Assembly (NCBI GenBank): GCA_030549495.1
Contig: JAUIRK010000864.1
Span: forward strand, 62,001-126,000
Direction of reading: 5' to 3'
DNA length: 64,000 bases
Source: Nectonema munidae
Taxonomy: Eukaryota; Nematomorpha; Nectonematoida; Nectonematidae
Position 1 is the stretch's first letter, and each line of letters opens with the position of its first letter. The notes under the pieces were generated by a model. The model ran no database searches. It worked only from the letters and a program-made list of their open reading frames with translations, and was not told the origin of the DNA. The translations under genes and the position numbers were made by a program. Positions 11,173-23,192 of this stretch are shown piece after piece.

Positions 11173-12019
11173 ATTCTACCAAAATTTCTACGTTTGGAGA
11201 CGAAGATTTCAAATAAAAATTTCTAACTTACCGCAACCCAGTATAAGGGAAAATATGGGCCAGCTATATTAAAAATAAGAAAATATTTGCAGGTTACAAT
11301 GAAATAATTTCTCTATGGAGCAACAATATTCCAAAAAAAATAAACATTTTTTTATAAATTATTTTTTTTATTTTTGTGTTTTCAGTGATGTTTTTGGCTC
11401 TTTGATTATTGCCTGCATACCATTACTTTTCAATGAAAGCTATGAACCAACGATCGTTTATGCAAATGATGAGACAATTCATGAAGGCCTCTTTCGAATC
11501 ATGATTAAAGAACAAATTTATTCAAATGGAAACAAATATTTTTACTTTAACATTGAAAATATCTACTTAAATTTTTGTAATCGCTTTATGAACTGGATTT
11601 TAGGCCTCGTTCTAACATGTTTTGCATTCACTTGGAGTTTCCGAATTGTGTCAAAAAACACTCTGCTGTGTTCAAAACATGTTGATTGGTTTGAAAGATT
11701 CACAAGAAAACATGAAAAAGATTTTGAATGTTATATACAAAGTTGAAAGAATATTAAAAAAGTTTAATTTACAGACATTAACATTTTTTATAATAAAAAT
11801 TATGTTATTTTTTGTCATTATTATTGTTTTCATATAATATACTTTTTTCTTGTTTTTTACTGAAAAAGTATCAATTATCATAGCTAATTTTAATTAAAGT
11901 AGTCCACTTTTTTTATTTGATAATTAACTCTGTATTAATGGAACGTGGGGTTATTAAAAAAATAAATAGAGTAAGAAATATGATCAGTAAATATATTAGG
12001 TTATTTCCTTCTACCCTAT

Positions 12020-12170
12020 TGCGTCAGTAGGGTTGGTTAGATGCTGGATTCGATAACACAAGGTCTTAGGTTCAATCCCGCATAAAGCCTGCTTTCCTCA
12101 TAGTTTTATACAAGCGGCGCAATTGTGCCTTCTCGAAGAAAACACCCTTTCTACTAAAGCAATTAGATAT
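12020..12170 (+). mobile_element. tRNA-derived SINE
   Basis: A tRNA-like head has a strong B box, GGTTCAATCCC (12069-12079). It is preceded by GGTTAGATGCTGGATTCGA, which resembles the D-arm to anticodon part of a serine/leucine-type tRNA. A body containing GCGCAATTGTGCCTTCTCG follows, then AT-rich sequence. The missing acceptor-stem pairing argues against a working tRNA gene. Confidence 0.55.
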
Positions 12171-12542
12171 TTTTTTTAATTCTTGAGATTTTTATATAAG
12201 ATATACTATATCCTCATGTTAATACAAAATGTTTGTTTTTGATGGAAATTTTCTTCTTTAAGTGATGATATAAAATTAAACAAACTTTATTTTGCAATGT
12301 ATAATGATGACTTTGGAATAGTAAATCCAACAGAAGCACATCAAAAAAACAAACTATATATATTATTGGTCACTTATAAAATTACCTAAGGAATATAGAT
12401 ACAAATTTACATTTTTAGAATGATGAAGATAAGTTATCTATAGTGTTAGTTGTCCTTTTAAAATATTATTTTTTGTTGAGGATGATGATGTAAAAGCTAC
12501 CAAAATTGTTGCTGATAAATTTAACAGTTACAATTCAAGCTA

Positions 12543-12800
12543 TTAGTAAATACAAATTTAATTAGTGATTTAAACAAATTTTATTGCGTCTCTTAAAAGT
12601 CGAAGTATTAGTAATTACAAATATAATTTGTGAATAAAACAAATTTGGTTGTGTCTGTTACAAATGGGAGTAATAGTAATTACAAGTTAAATCTCTGTAC
12701 TTAACAGATTTGTTTGTATAAGTCACAAATTAAACTAACAGTATTAACAAATAAAAACTTGTAAGTCTGACAAATATATCAGTAGTAATTACTAATCAAT
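12543..12800. repeat. 65-base tandem repeat, about 4 units
   Basis: Units begin at 12543, 12608, 12674 and 12739 with (T/C)AGTAATTACAA-like words and each contains an ACAAATTTG-like word. Spacing is 65-66 bases; the units are clearly diverged. Confidence 0.6.
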
Positions 12801-12916
12801 TAGTGGTGGACAGAGATAATCGCAAGTTATATTCGTAATCATAACAAAAAATTTTTCTCAGTGTTATAATAATATAAATGATGTATCCTACAGACTGACG
12901 CTAAGTCTTCTATATT

Positions 12917-13096
12917 TGAAAGTCAGAATTAACACCAGGAATAAAAAAGACCAGAAAAAATTGTACAAAACACTATAGAACAAATGCATTTATAACTAAA
13001 AATTTGCTGTCTTTTTCCTTGACATTGAATGAATGAATTGATTTATGAGTACCTCACAATTTCTTGATATTATCGTCGTGTTAATTCTGACTTTCA
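12917..13096. mobile_element. Small inverted-repeat element
   Basis: TGAAAGTCAGAATTAACAC (12917-12935) is repeated in perfect inverted form at 13078-13096. The 180-base length and non-coding body fit a MITE. No clear target duplication is seen, so the superfamily is open. Confidence 0.5.
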
Positions 13097-14493
13097 GATA
13101 ATAGACGAGTTAGCAAAGGGTATAATTCAAAGAGTACAAGGATATAAATCTAATAATTAATAAGTGAGAACAACATATAAATCTAATTTGAAAATAAATA
13201 AACAAAACAATCAGTATTCTCGATATTGTATTTGACAATTCGAAATATGATAGGTTTGCTATTTTATAACACTTGGTTTCTGTGTATACCGAATTTTTTT
13301 TATATAAAATGCTTTTAAATATAAATAAAAGAAATTTCCAGAAATGAATGAAGGTAAAATGTGAAAATAAATAGGATAAAGTTAAAAGTATTAGCATCTC
13401 CCTTTGTTTAACTTAAAATTAGTGGATGTGTTAATAATTCCTTGAATGAACTTTTTCCTTGTTTTCCCCATGGATGGGACAACGTCGATACACTAAGGAT
13501 ACATAAAAAGTGGAAATTGAGACAACATATTTCAAAATATTTATATATCGTAAGACCTACTTATGCAAATCAAAATTTGGCTTAATTCGCGCTCTAGCTT
13601 CGGCACAAAGCAGTTTTGTTGTAAAATTTTTAGGGTGAAGAGAAGATTAAATATAAAGAAATTTTTTACTTGTGGTACTTTTTTAAATTATTATAAATCA
13701 AACTTTTCAGCAAAAAATTACTTGTCAAATATGACCTTTCAATGACTTAAATTATTATCCTTACACTTTATGTAGCAACAGTCGTATTATCGATATTATT
13801 TAGTTATTTCAAATTAGGCATAAACTTTGCAGATTTTAGGTTTTGACGTTTGATATACAATACATCAATTTTATATTATAATTTAGCCAAACTTTCCATA
13901 ATTTTATGCAAATAATTCAAATTAAAAAAAATACTACTCCTTAGATTTGAACAAATATATTATATTTGTCAGCTGCAACTCGTTAAATTCTCTGTGCAGG
14001 TTACACTCATTAAATAAAAGAATTAGATAGTTATATATTGACGGTCAAGTTAGTTAAAATTGGCAAAAGAAGTCATATAAACCGTTTCATAAATACAAAA
14101 ACACATCAATTTTATTTGCTTATATTTTTAACTAAATAATCTGAATTCATGCTTACAACTGGCCAGAAGTAAAATTAAAAGAAAATAAGATGGGGAAAAG
14201 CTAAAAATAATAGAGAAAAGTAAATGTAGATTTTTATCAAAATAATAGAAAGTGTTGAAAAAGAAGTGAAAAATAAAATAGGAATAAAATAAATTTATTT
14301 AAGGTTAACAATCAAATTGTCATATCTCTTTCTACGAATGATATAAACTATAAGATATTGCAAGTGAAAATACTTTCTTGTTGTATGTAATCTCTAGATC
14401 ACGTTGCATTTTTCTGTTATTTACAGTTTAGTACTCAAAATAAGAGTCTGATAGAATTCAACTGGAAGAGTTCTAGTGAAAATTTGTGATACA
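13097..14493. other. 3' flank of Dfd
   Basis: This is presumed 3' UTR and downstream sequence of Dfd. AATAAA on the minus strand at 14294-14299 is a possible polyadenylation signal about 200 bases after the stop, but such words are common in DNA this AT-rich. No other gene seen. Confidence 0.4.
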
Positions 14494-14932
14494 TTAAATA
14501 TCTCTACTTTGGGAATAGGAAGAAAGCGCTTCAGGAGCTGACCTGGCTAAGTGTTTATTCGGATGCGGTGTAAAATGGTTGGATGGTGTATTTGACTGAC
14601 ACTCACTTGATATTAAAGGTGAGAGTATAGCAGCTAAAGGGTTTGGGCTGAAACAACTTGTAGGCAAAAATTTAGGTTGGATTTTAGATAGCCATGAGGC
14701 TGAAGGAGATGAAAATGTATTATAGACTGAATTTGAAAAAGGTAGGGAGGAGGAGTTGGATGTTGATGATGCTGTAGCCGAGGATGATGATGATGATGAA
14801 ATGTTTTTCGTGTTAGGCAGATTGTGTTCTTTTTTCCATTTCATTCGTCGATTTTGAAACCAAATTTTGATTTGTCTTTCTGAAAGTTGTAAGTTGTGTG
14901 CTATTTCGATTCTTCTTCTTCTTGTTAGATAC
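14494..14932 (-). CDS. Dfd: Dfd last exon: homeodomain C-half and tail
   Basis: This is the terminal coding exon of a Deformed/Hox4 transcription factor, a nuclear DNA-binding protein that patterns head segments in arthropods. The acceptor ...TTTCAAG is followed by G, which completes Arg24 of the homeodomain (AG|G). The exon then encodes residues 25-60 (14824-14931), with [13 protein letters not shown] and [15 protein letters not shown]. Trp48, Phe49, Gln50, Asn51 and Arg53 are all present. Ser41 (LSERQ) and the LPNTKN motif right after the homeodomain are hallmarks of the Hox4/Dfd group rather than Scr or Antp. The tail has a serine-rich stretch and is Ser/Pro-rich to the stop at 14494-14496. 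The exon gives 145 residues after the split codon. No frame damage is seen, so this is a host gene under constraint. Confidence 0.96.
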
Positions 14933-15225
14933 CTTGAAACACAAGATATAAAAAATGTATATACAACAAAATAAGCTTGCACAGTAGTATTACAATAGAA
15001 TGGGAAAGCAAAAATATTTAGTGCAGGTAATATTATGCTTGCATACTATCGACGCAATCTAGCACAAATCTTTGGGTAAAGTTGTTGCCAAATTTGATGA
15101 ACTTATGCCGTATTTACTGTTGGAGTAAGCTTTGCACGTGGATGCTCACACAATTATTCACAAAAATGAATTCTACAGAGAGGCATGTGCATCTCGCTTT
15201 TCAAACGCGAGCAAGAGACTTCGCA

Positions 15226-15560
15226 AACAACCAAAACGAGATTTTGTCAACAACTATAAAAAATTTTCTTCATATTTTTCAAATTTAGCTTATATTTAGA
15301 ATAAATTCTTTTTGACTCTTTACAAAATCTTGTTTTGGTTGTCGACGGAATTTCATTTTTCTGTCCACAAATATAAAGCTTGAATATTTACTATTTTATG
15401 TAACTTATATTTTTAATAATTTGATTTTGCACCTTGACAAAATCTTGTTTTCTTTACAAAATCTCGTATTTTGTGAACAACTATAGAACTTGTAAATTTC
15501 GACAAAATATTTATTTGTATTGTCCACGAAATCTTGTGTTTATGTCAATAATTATAAAGA
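15226..15560. repeat. Dispersed repeat with inverted 21-mers
   Basis: ACAACCAAAACGAGATTTTGT near 15226 is mirrored by ACAAAATCTTGTTTTGGTTGT near 15321. Related ACAAAATCTTG...AACTATA units follow up to about 15560. The same unit recurs at about 56235-56295 (TGTCCACAAAATCATGGG, then AACTATAAA), so it is a dispersed family. Confidence 0.5.
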
Positions 15561-17078
15561 TAAACTTATGAAATTTTATGTATATTTATATACTTGTTTT
15601 CTGTCAATTTTTTTGGCTGTTGATAAATTTAATTCTTGTCATTATTTATCTCACACAGTCTTTTTTAAGAGAACTTGCGTTATTGTGTTTATGGGTCTCC
15701 CTAAATTTTGTATGATCAAAATTTGCTTTTCTTCGTACTAAGACACTTCGCACCTTATAATTGATTTTTTTCTTTATTTAGGTATATAAGCATGAAAAAG
15801 CAGGAATTTTATAAATAATAATTCTTTTAAAAAAATCATTTTTTAATAAAACAAATATTTTTATAAATTTAAAATTTTATAAAAATTCTTTTAAAAAATA
15901 AATTTAGAAATAAATATTTTTGATTTTTTTCAATAAAAAATATATAAAATAAATAAATTTCCTTTTTTTAAATTATTTAATAGGGTGATTAATTACTTAA
16001 TTTCTTAATTAACAAAAATTACAAAATAAAGTAAAATTTATTCTTCCGCCTAGAAATGTGGCATGCCAAGGTGACAAACGACTAAGTAAATTTTAAATTA
16101 TTGGCTTTTCATTTTAATAATTTGGTTCTAAAATTTGTTTAAATTTAAGCACCACCATTTTGAGAAACACAAAACCTATAGATTTAAATGAGTTTATGCA
16201 TTATGTGTGGTACCATTAGAAAATAACATTTCCTGTGCTGAACTTGTGAAAAAATAATCACGTTTTTGAGATATTGATTTTTCTTTACTATCGGCAACAT
16301 TTTTTCGAATCTAGATGAAAATGCGTTAGTATGTTTACAATATCAACCAGCAATTATATACTTTTAAGCATTATATAATCGTATTCATAAGAAAGCATAT
16401 TTTTATAGCCAAATTTTTTGGTTTTGATTTGATTTTTTTCAATGGTCAAAGGCTATTGAACCCTATAACCTAACCGTCCCACCCTATAAAATTGTGTGTA
16501 TATTAATTTCGGTGACATCTTATTTTTCCTTTGTGCATTTTCGTTTCCTAAATAAATTTAAAATAAAAGGTTGAAAAAGACAAAAAAAAATTGAGCAAAA
16601 ATTTAATTGTTGATTTACACCCCACTTAATCTTGTTGCGTGTTTACCACTCGTACATATTGATTTATTATCTATGCACGCGTATCTCCTCGCTTGTATTT
16701 GACATTTAATATGTGAACGTGCGTCACTAAAATCACTTCATTTGAAGATTACATCTTCGATTTGTCTACCTTTTAAGCGAGTTGCTATTTTTTGTCTAGC
16801 ACACACAAATTAAAGGGTTTTAAAGCTAATTCCCTCAAATCATGTCCAAATAAGGCGTGGGATACATCAAAGTGTACAAATTTTATACTGAATTTGAATA
16901 TGGGAACCATTTTTTGATAAATATTAATTTTTATAAAACAGTTACTCTAAGTCTCATTCAATGATTTTCAACATTGAATATTGATTAAAACTATATTTGC
17001 ATTTAAGTTGAAACTCAGAGACTATGTTTTATTGTAGTGTTGAAATTTAGGGATCTCCTGAAGAATAACTACCCTAAT

Positions 17079-17600
17079 GACTTATGTTCTATTCAATTGT
17101 TTAAAAACTAATTTTCCAAAATAAGTGAAATTGGAACATTTTTTTGTCTATTTAAAACTAATTTTCAAATATTTTTTAAAATTTTTTGATAGTAAACGGA
17201 ACTTTATAACAAATGTAAAATTAACAATAATATATATATTAATATCACCGTAAGAAATAGACATTTCAAAAAATTATTTTGTCCTTTTATTCATATATTA
17301 GATCGACTTATCTATATATTTTTATCAAAATATAAAAAAGGTCAGTACAATGAATAAATTTATGACTTATATCTTGTTCAATTGTTTTAAACCTGATTTT
17401 CGAAAATTGCTCAAATTTGTATATTTTTTATTTTATCTATTTGAAACTAATTTCTAAATATTTTCTGAAATTTTTTAATACTAAACGGAACTGTTTGATA
17501 CTTGTGCAATAATGTTTAATATCATTATAGGAAATAAAAAAATTTTAAAATTATGTTGTCACTTTTATCATATATAATGTCCATTTTAAAGCTTGCGTAA
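17079..17600. repeat. 283-base direct repeat, two diverged copies
   Basis: GACTTATGTTCTATTCAATTG at about 17079 matches GACTTATATCTTGTTCAATTG at about 17362. The copies stay parallel through 'ctaaacggaact', 'aatatcat' and 'gtcacttttat(t)cata'. Confidence 0.55.
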
Positions 17601-17999
17601 CAGTATATTAAAAATTAATAAACTTATTTTTTCCATTTTATAAATTTATAATTACTTGAGGTCAAAATGCATTTTTAAATTTTTGTAAAACAATTAGTAT
17701 TACACAAATTAATCAATGAATTCATTTTGATTTTTGATCATCTCTACTATGGAGGTATACACAAATGATAAAATTTATTATTCGGATAAAACCATAATTT
17801 AACATCTTTAGAAAGCATCAATTAATATTCAAAAAATGACTTAAAAGAATTAAAAAGAATCACACAACAGTATCAACATTTTTTTCATCAGTATTTTAAA
17901 AATTCCATCGTTATGAAAACTTGGTTTGCTAGGTTGGGATAAGCATGTTTATGAGATCATTTTCAGGCATACATCACTAAATCTATTTACACTTTGACA

Positions 18000-18860
18000 G
18001 AATTTCTCAGAGTAATGTTCAAAACTGAGCCTAAAATTTGTATCCGCATGGTCAATTTATTTTATACTTAAAATGTAACCAAATGTTTTTGAAGGAAATT
18101 TTCAGGCAAACTACCAAATTTGATTGACATTTTTACATTCTAATTACGAAAACTGAGTCCAAAATGATATCAGAGTGGAGATATAGTTTTAAAAATGTAT
18201 TTTATTGAGAATATAAATTATATTCTAGGAAATAATTTTTGCTGTCAATGACATGATCGCCATTTTCACACTCTAATGGCAAAAATGAATCCAAAAATAA
18301 AATCTCCTTCTCCAATTTATTTAAAAAAATATATTTTATTTAAAATGTGGATAAATGTTTTTGGCGACACTTTCTCAGACGCAAATTGCAAATACGAGAC
18401 ATCCAAATTCTAATTGTTAACTGAGTTGAGAAATCAAATTAGCATGGTCGATTTATAAAAAATATAGACACAACATTGATTGAAACTTTCAGACCTTTTG
18501 AAAATTTAATTTCAAAAAATGACCCAAGAATATAAATTGGCATGCTTGATTTAGTATTAAAATTTGTATTTTTTAATTTGAATAATATTCAAAACTATAA
18601 TTTTGAGGCGTAAGCCGCAAATTTAATTGACACTTCCAGGATTTTTAAAACCCTAATTGCGAAAATTGAGTAAGGAAATGAAGTTAGCATGATTGATTTA
18701 GTATAAAAATATTTATTTTATTTAAAATACGAATGATATTCTTGGACAACATTTTAAGGAGAAAAACGCAAATTTGATCACTTTCAGAAATTCTCACACC
18801 CTAATAGCCCAAACTGAGTCCAGAAATGAAACCAGAATGGTCGATTTGGTATAAAAAATT
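18000..18860 (+). repeat. Diverged satellite array (orientation A)
   Basis: About seven degenerate units are marked by AAACTGAGTCCA(G)AAATGA followed by GCATGGTCGATTT and a TATTTTATTTAAAATxTG block. Markers lie near 18022, 18151, 18283, 18419, 18518, 18664 and 18812, usually 130-150 bases apart. It is the same family as the array at 28.6-29.2 kb, in the opposite orientation. Confidence 0.65.
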
Positions 18861-21191
18861 AATTTTATTTAAAATTTCAATAAATATTTTCGCAAATAAT
18901 TTTATCTTCATATAAATTTTTTTATTCAAATTTGCTACAAGGTTGAGACGTTTATTGTAAAAATATGCATATATAATAAGTGTTATGTGTTCCAACATTA
19001 TATATGATTATAAATTTTCAAGAGTATATCTAATGTAAACACTAAGTTATAACTTATAGACTTTATAATATAAAAATTTTGTTGAAAAAATGTGCAATTG
19101 ATTTTGATTGGCAGTTTTTTACATGAGGGGGTCATTTAAATATCATGAAAATAGTATCAAAAGAAGCTGCTAGCGATTTTATGAAAAGTCAAATTGAAGG
19201 CATATAATTCAGCTCATTTTGTACAATTTAAATTTTAGTTAAGGGGCGGGGGCTAAAATACCCCCGTCACTCTTAAGATTAATATGTCTAATATCTGTGG
19301 ATAAAGAGAATACAACTGTTTTGTTCCTTTTTTTCGACTAAATAAAAAATGGGATTTAGAGTTCTGATTTAGAAGTGCAGTTTTTATTTGGATATTTTAG
19401 TCTGTATTGAATCTAATACTTCTTGTTCAGTGTTGTCAATTTGAATATTAGGTACAATTATTTTTGGTCACCTTAGAAAATCATGGCTTAATTTTTTAGA
19501 GTTATTGAAAAGATATTTAGCAAGCTTTATTTGAAAAAAAACAGAAAAAACCATATTGACGTAAAGCCTCTTTCATTATCATTGAAAGCCTTTTCCTTTG
19601 ATCTAAAAATAATATAAAAATTTTTATCAGTTTGTTTCTGATCTGGAGGAACGAAATAAATGTTCTTTTCTTTATTTTTACTCGTTGCAGCATGTTATTG
19701 ATGTATTTTCATTCAGAATTGTTGGCTTTGCAATATATTTAATTTGATCTGAAAGTTGCTTAAAGAGTTTTTAATATATTTAAGTGAATCAGGGAATGAA
19801 TATGGTTCTTTTTTGTTACTCACTTCATTAAAATTATTTTTTTTAAACAATCTTTGCAATGCCACATTAGACGAGAGGAAAAAAAGGTTAATAATATAAT
19901 TGATTTTAGAATTTATATCCTGACAACCATAATAACACAGTTTCTTATATGTAAAGCAATTACCATTTCTTTGCAAATAATTTTTTTACAAATTAAGTCA
20001 CTCAAACTTTTTCAAGCTTCAAACAGACCTTATCTTGCTTTACCTTGTCTTTACTAACCATTGTTTAGAACAGTAATCAAAGATAAAGTAGAAAGATAAA
20101 AACAAGAAACAAATAAAAAATTAATCTTTAGGAAGAAGAAAAATAATTCTTTAGTAATAATGATTGTCTAGTAAATTTCAATAATTTTTTAATTAAAAAT
20201 GTCAAATTTGTGAGTGAATTCAAATTAAAATCATAAAAATCGCCATTTTGAAAATTGAAGAAAAAAATCTACTTATCCACTTATCTGCAATATTACATGG
20301 ATTTTTTAAAGTATACCATAAAATTACTCAATACAGTTATTTTTTAATAGGTCAGATATAAAGCTTAAGAAGGAACTTTCAATTTAAGAAGAATGATGAA
20401 GACAAAATGATGGATAAACTAAAAGGTTTAATTATAGGAGACAAGGCCCGTCGATAAGCGGAAGGGGGCTTTGCTTCTTGCAACTCCCTTGAAATATATA
20501 AATCTATACATATTCTTATAGTCCCGGCCCCATAAAAATCAGATTTTGCCCCTCTGCACTTGAAGTCAGGCGACGCGGATGTAGGAGATCATAAAGATCA
20601 AACATGTAAGAAGTTTATTCAAACTAATAATGTGCTATAGTTTTTATTTGATTAAAATTTTTAGTATATAAATACAATGAAAATATTGGAAATTCGTAGA
20701 CATTTCAAAAATCTTTGAAGATATTCTCTACGTTGAAAACGAAAGAGAAGAAAAGGATAAAAGAATCATGTTAATAATCGAAAAAGATATTTTCATTTGC
20801 GAAGATAATCAATTCAAGCTAATGATAGAAAAAAATGTGTTGTTTGAAGTTGGGCAATTTTATTGATCTGTTTATTGGATTTTTTGTCATTATATTTATA
20901 ATTTAAATTTTTTCCCTAAGCTTAGAAAAACATAGAAACTACTATTCAAAATTAATGATTGTTCTAAGCTGGATAAAGTAATAATAAATTCATTAATGGA
21001 TCTTACTATTTGATTAGCATTACTAGGTGTTTCTTACATTTTGTTTTACATTAATAAGCTTTTTTCTTTTTTTTCCTTTGTTTTTTTATGATTGGGTTAG
21101 GGTCCAATTTTTATAATGACTATTTAAAAATATGTTATTTCTATTCCATTTGAACTTTAATAGAATATTTGATATTAATAATCATTACAAT

Positions 21192-22702
21192 CAGGGACCG
21201 CGCGTCCTATTAAAATTGGGGGCTTGAGCTCCCCCCCCCCCCCCCCCCCACTCATAAAGTAAGCCCCCCCCCCTCCCCACTCATAAAGTAAGCCCCCCCC
21301 CCTCTCCTTAAATGTGAGCCCCCCTCTTATCAATCTCAAGTCACTGTAAAATAGACTATTTTGTTCCATTGTTTTTAATATAAACATCCAGCAATCAAGC
21401 AAGCATATCAACAAAGTTGGCAAGTGCTTAGATATTCCATTCCAATCCAATCCAATCCAATCCAAGTGTTATTTAATTAAAGCTTAGTCCTTCCTAAAAT
21501 GGCTTCCTTTTCCTTTCAATTCCTTTTCCATCAAGTTTTCCTCAATTAATCCCACACTGCTCTTCCTCAGATCCTCTTATCTTATTTCTTAACTCCTTCC
21601 AATACAGGCGTTTCAGTGACGTTTTATTCATGGTTAACTAGTAAATTGACTTCTATTTATTTAAGACATAGGTGGTTCTTAATTTAAGATTCAAACGGGA
21701 ATTCTAAAACATTTCAAAAGAAAAAAATTTCTTTTTGTCTGTTTAGTTTCCCATAAAATTTTAGAGCTTTTCACTCCTTTGAATAACTTTTTCAAGTAAG
21801 ATCGTCTTTATTAAAACCTTTGAGCATGTTATTTAATTTAAACTCAATGTTTTAGAGTAATTACTCAAATATCGTCACAGCAAAAAGCTTGATTGACTCC
21901 ACCCTGAACGTCCTAAAAGAAGAGAGAAAAAAGGAAACGGAGTTTAAAAAATTTGTGGAAATTTCAAACAATATGTACTCAGAAGACACTAGAAGTAAAA
22001 GAAAAAAAAGTTTCCTTCAAAGATTGAGTGATTTTGAAGTTGATTCATCCTTGAAGCCTAATTCTGATAATAATAATTCAGAATTTTCAAAAATTAAAAC
22101 ATTTCTATTATAAATGCTATTAACTGCCTTATGTCTAGTTCAAAAGAACATTTTCTTATGTATGAGAAAATCAAACCACTATGCACACTTCTTGAAATAA
22201 AGATTGACGAAAATATCTTATCTTCTTAGTAATCTATCATTTGAATAATACATTTTCTATAATAATCGTTTTTAATATTTGACATAACTAAAACTTTTTT
22301 GGAGGGAAAGAACTTACCACCAGGAATAGAAATTTCTGATATTTAAAGGAATTATATCCCATCAAGTCCGTCTGTAATGAGATCTTTTCTTTGTATATTG
22401 GTAATTGTGATATTTTTACTAAAATATTATTTACTTTACAGTATATTTTTCAAGCTGCTTTACCAATAGGCATCAGCACAGCGTCGTGTGAAAGAAGTTT
22501 TTCAACACTTAAAAGAGTTTTCACTTCTTCACGACAGTCGATGCTGAGTGAAAGAAAAGAAAACTTGATAATTCTTTCTCAAGGGAAAAAACTCACCAAG
22601 AAAGTTACATTTGATGATTTCCTAAAGAATTTTAACAAAAAACCAAGAAGACTAATTTTTTGCCCCCCCCCCCCCCCCCCATTTTGGTTAGTGCGGGCCC
22701 TG
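21192..22702 (+). mobile_element. hAT element with perfect target duplication
   Basis: The element starts CAGGGACCGCGCG and ends, read on the minus strand, CAGGGCCCGCACT. ATTACAAT flanks both sides (21184-21191 and 22703-22710), a perfect 8-base hAT target duplication. Both subterminal regions hold long C runs. On the left they form a short minisatellite of C-run plus ACTCATAAAGTAAG (21231-21330). The intact duplication implies a fairly recent insertion. It lies in the Dfd homeobox intron, about 400 bases downstream of the 94-base exon in the direction of transcription. Confidence 0.88.
21889..22640 (+). pseudogene. hAT transposase C-terminal remnant
   Basis: This is the coding remnant inside the 21.2-22.7 kb hAT element. 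The first piece (21889-22110) is charged and linker-like. The second (22440-22640) has LPIGISTASCERSFSTLKRV, then SSRQSMLSERKENLIIL. That is the C-terminal hAT dimerisation motif (CERSFS...RL..L). The N-terminal BED finger and the catalytic first part are absent, and a stretch at about 22110-22440 is not open. The element is therefore internally deleted and needs a transposase from elsewhere. Confidence 0.8.
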
Positions 22703-23098
22703 ATTACAATGTAAAGTAGTAAATTAATGCTAAAATTTACTACTTGAAAGATTATCAGAACTTCTAGCAAAGTTAAATTTAAGGCATATTTTCTATTTCA
22801 TAACATTTTTAGAGTAAATTTTAGAGTAATGAAAACTAGTTTTGAGAGTAACTATTAAAAATATTTTTATCCGTGAGGAATATTTCAGCTAATTTTTAGT
22901 ATTCTAAATAATAACCATTTAATGCAACTTTTATAAATAAAGATGTGATGAAAGCAATTTATTACAAACAACCTCGCTATATATATGGGAAATTCGAGTA
23001 TGAAAAATGAAAAAAATTTTGTTGAAAGAACTATTTATGATATTTTTTTTGAGAAAAATTGTGACTAAATTTTTTATGTAAAATATAATAAAATTTAC

Positions 23099-23192
23099 CT
23101 GGAAGAATGAAATTCTTTCTCTAGTTCAAGTATCTGATGTTTGGTGTAAGCTGTTCTCGCTCGTTTACTGTCTCCAATGTATCCTTCATTCA
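23099..23192 (-). CDS. Dfd: Dfd middle exon: homeodomain residues 1-23
   Basis: This short exon of 94 bases is too small to show as a long open frame. The acceptor is TTTATTCATAG|TG and the donor CCAG|GTAAAT. It begins with two bases (TG) that, joined to the A ending the upstream exon, make Met. It then encodes 30 residues and ends with AG of the split Arg24 codon. Homeodomain residue 1 is Ser (codon 23167-23169), followed by KRARTAYTKHQILELEKEF and His-Ser-Ser. Arg5, Tyr8, Leu16 and Phe20 are kept. HQILELEKEF is the Dfd/Hox4 form of helix 1. Ala4 and Ser22-Ser23 differ from the usual Gln4 and Tyr/Phe-Asn. A second possible acceptor nine bases downstream would also keep frame. Confidence 0.94.

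Larger units (their letters stand above)
8620..11750 (+). pseudogene. C2H2/transposase-like gene with tiny introns
   Basis: Collinear pieces resemble a large multi-copy metazoan protein family that I recall as transposase-like, perhaps near Transposase_21 (EnSpm/CACTA); the family name is uncertain. They begin with a C2H2-like finger (CFFEGCHYQY, about 8660). Next come LKKGIALFLLELRNLN (8890), LIIYYDDVTDSDAL (9345-9390) and LSPKFKSKFHVIQL. VVGDNLGAHTLRGYVESF-like sequence is at about 9620-9690, then CRFCL and DISHDLFEGVVCDVLE (9895-9950). After the first short intron comes YPGGDKYQQMVDLLLE, then ITWLNKEFKTAKPNMQ (10980). Two short GT-AG introns join adjoining pieces in frame. Several frame changes, for example near 9475-9590 and about 11077, show that this copy is broken. 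No terminal repeats were identified. Surrounding sequence offers no host gene context. Confidence 0.5.
14933..23098 (-). other. Dfd: Dfd intron inside the homeobox (8,166 bases)
   Basis: The donor is AG|GTAAAT at 23098 and the acceptor TTTCAAG|G at 14933, phase 2. It holds a small dispersed repeat (15.2-15.6 kb), a 283-base direct repeat (17.1-17.6 kb), a satellite array (18.0-18.9 kb) and a hAT element (21.2-22.7 kb). The stretches 15.6-17.0 and 18.9-21.2 kb are AT-rich with nothing recognised, apart from a GC-richer islet at 20430-20590 that looks like a decayed repeat. Confidence 0.9.
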
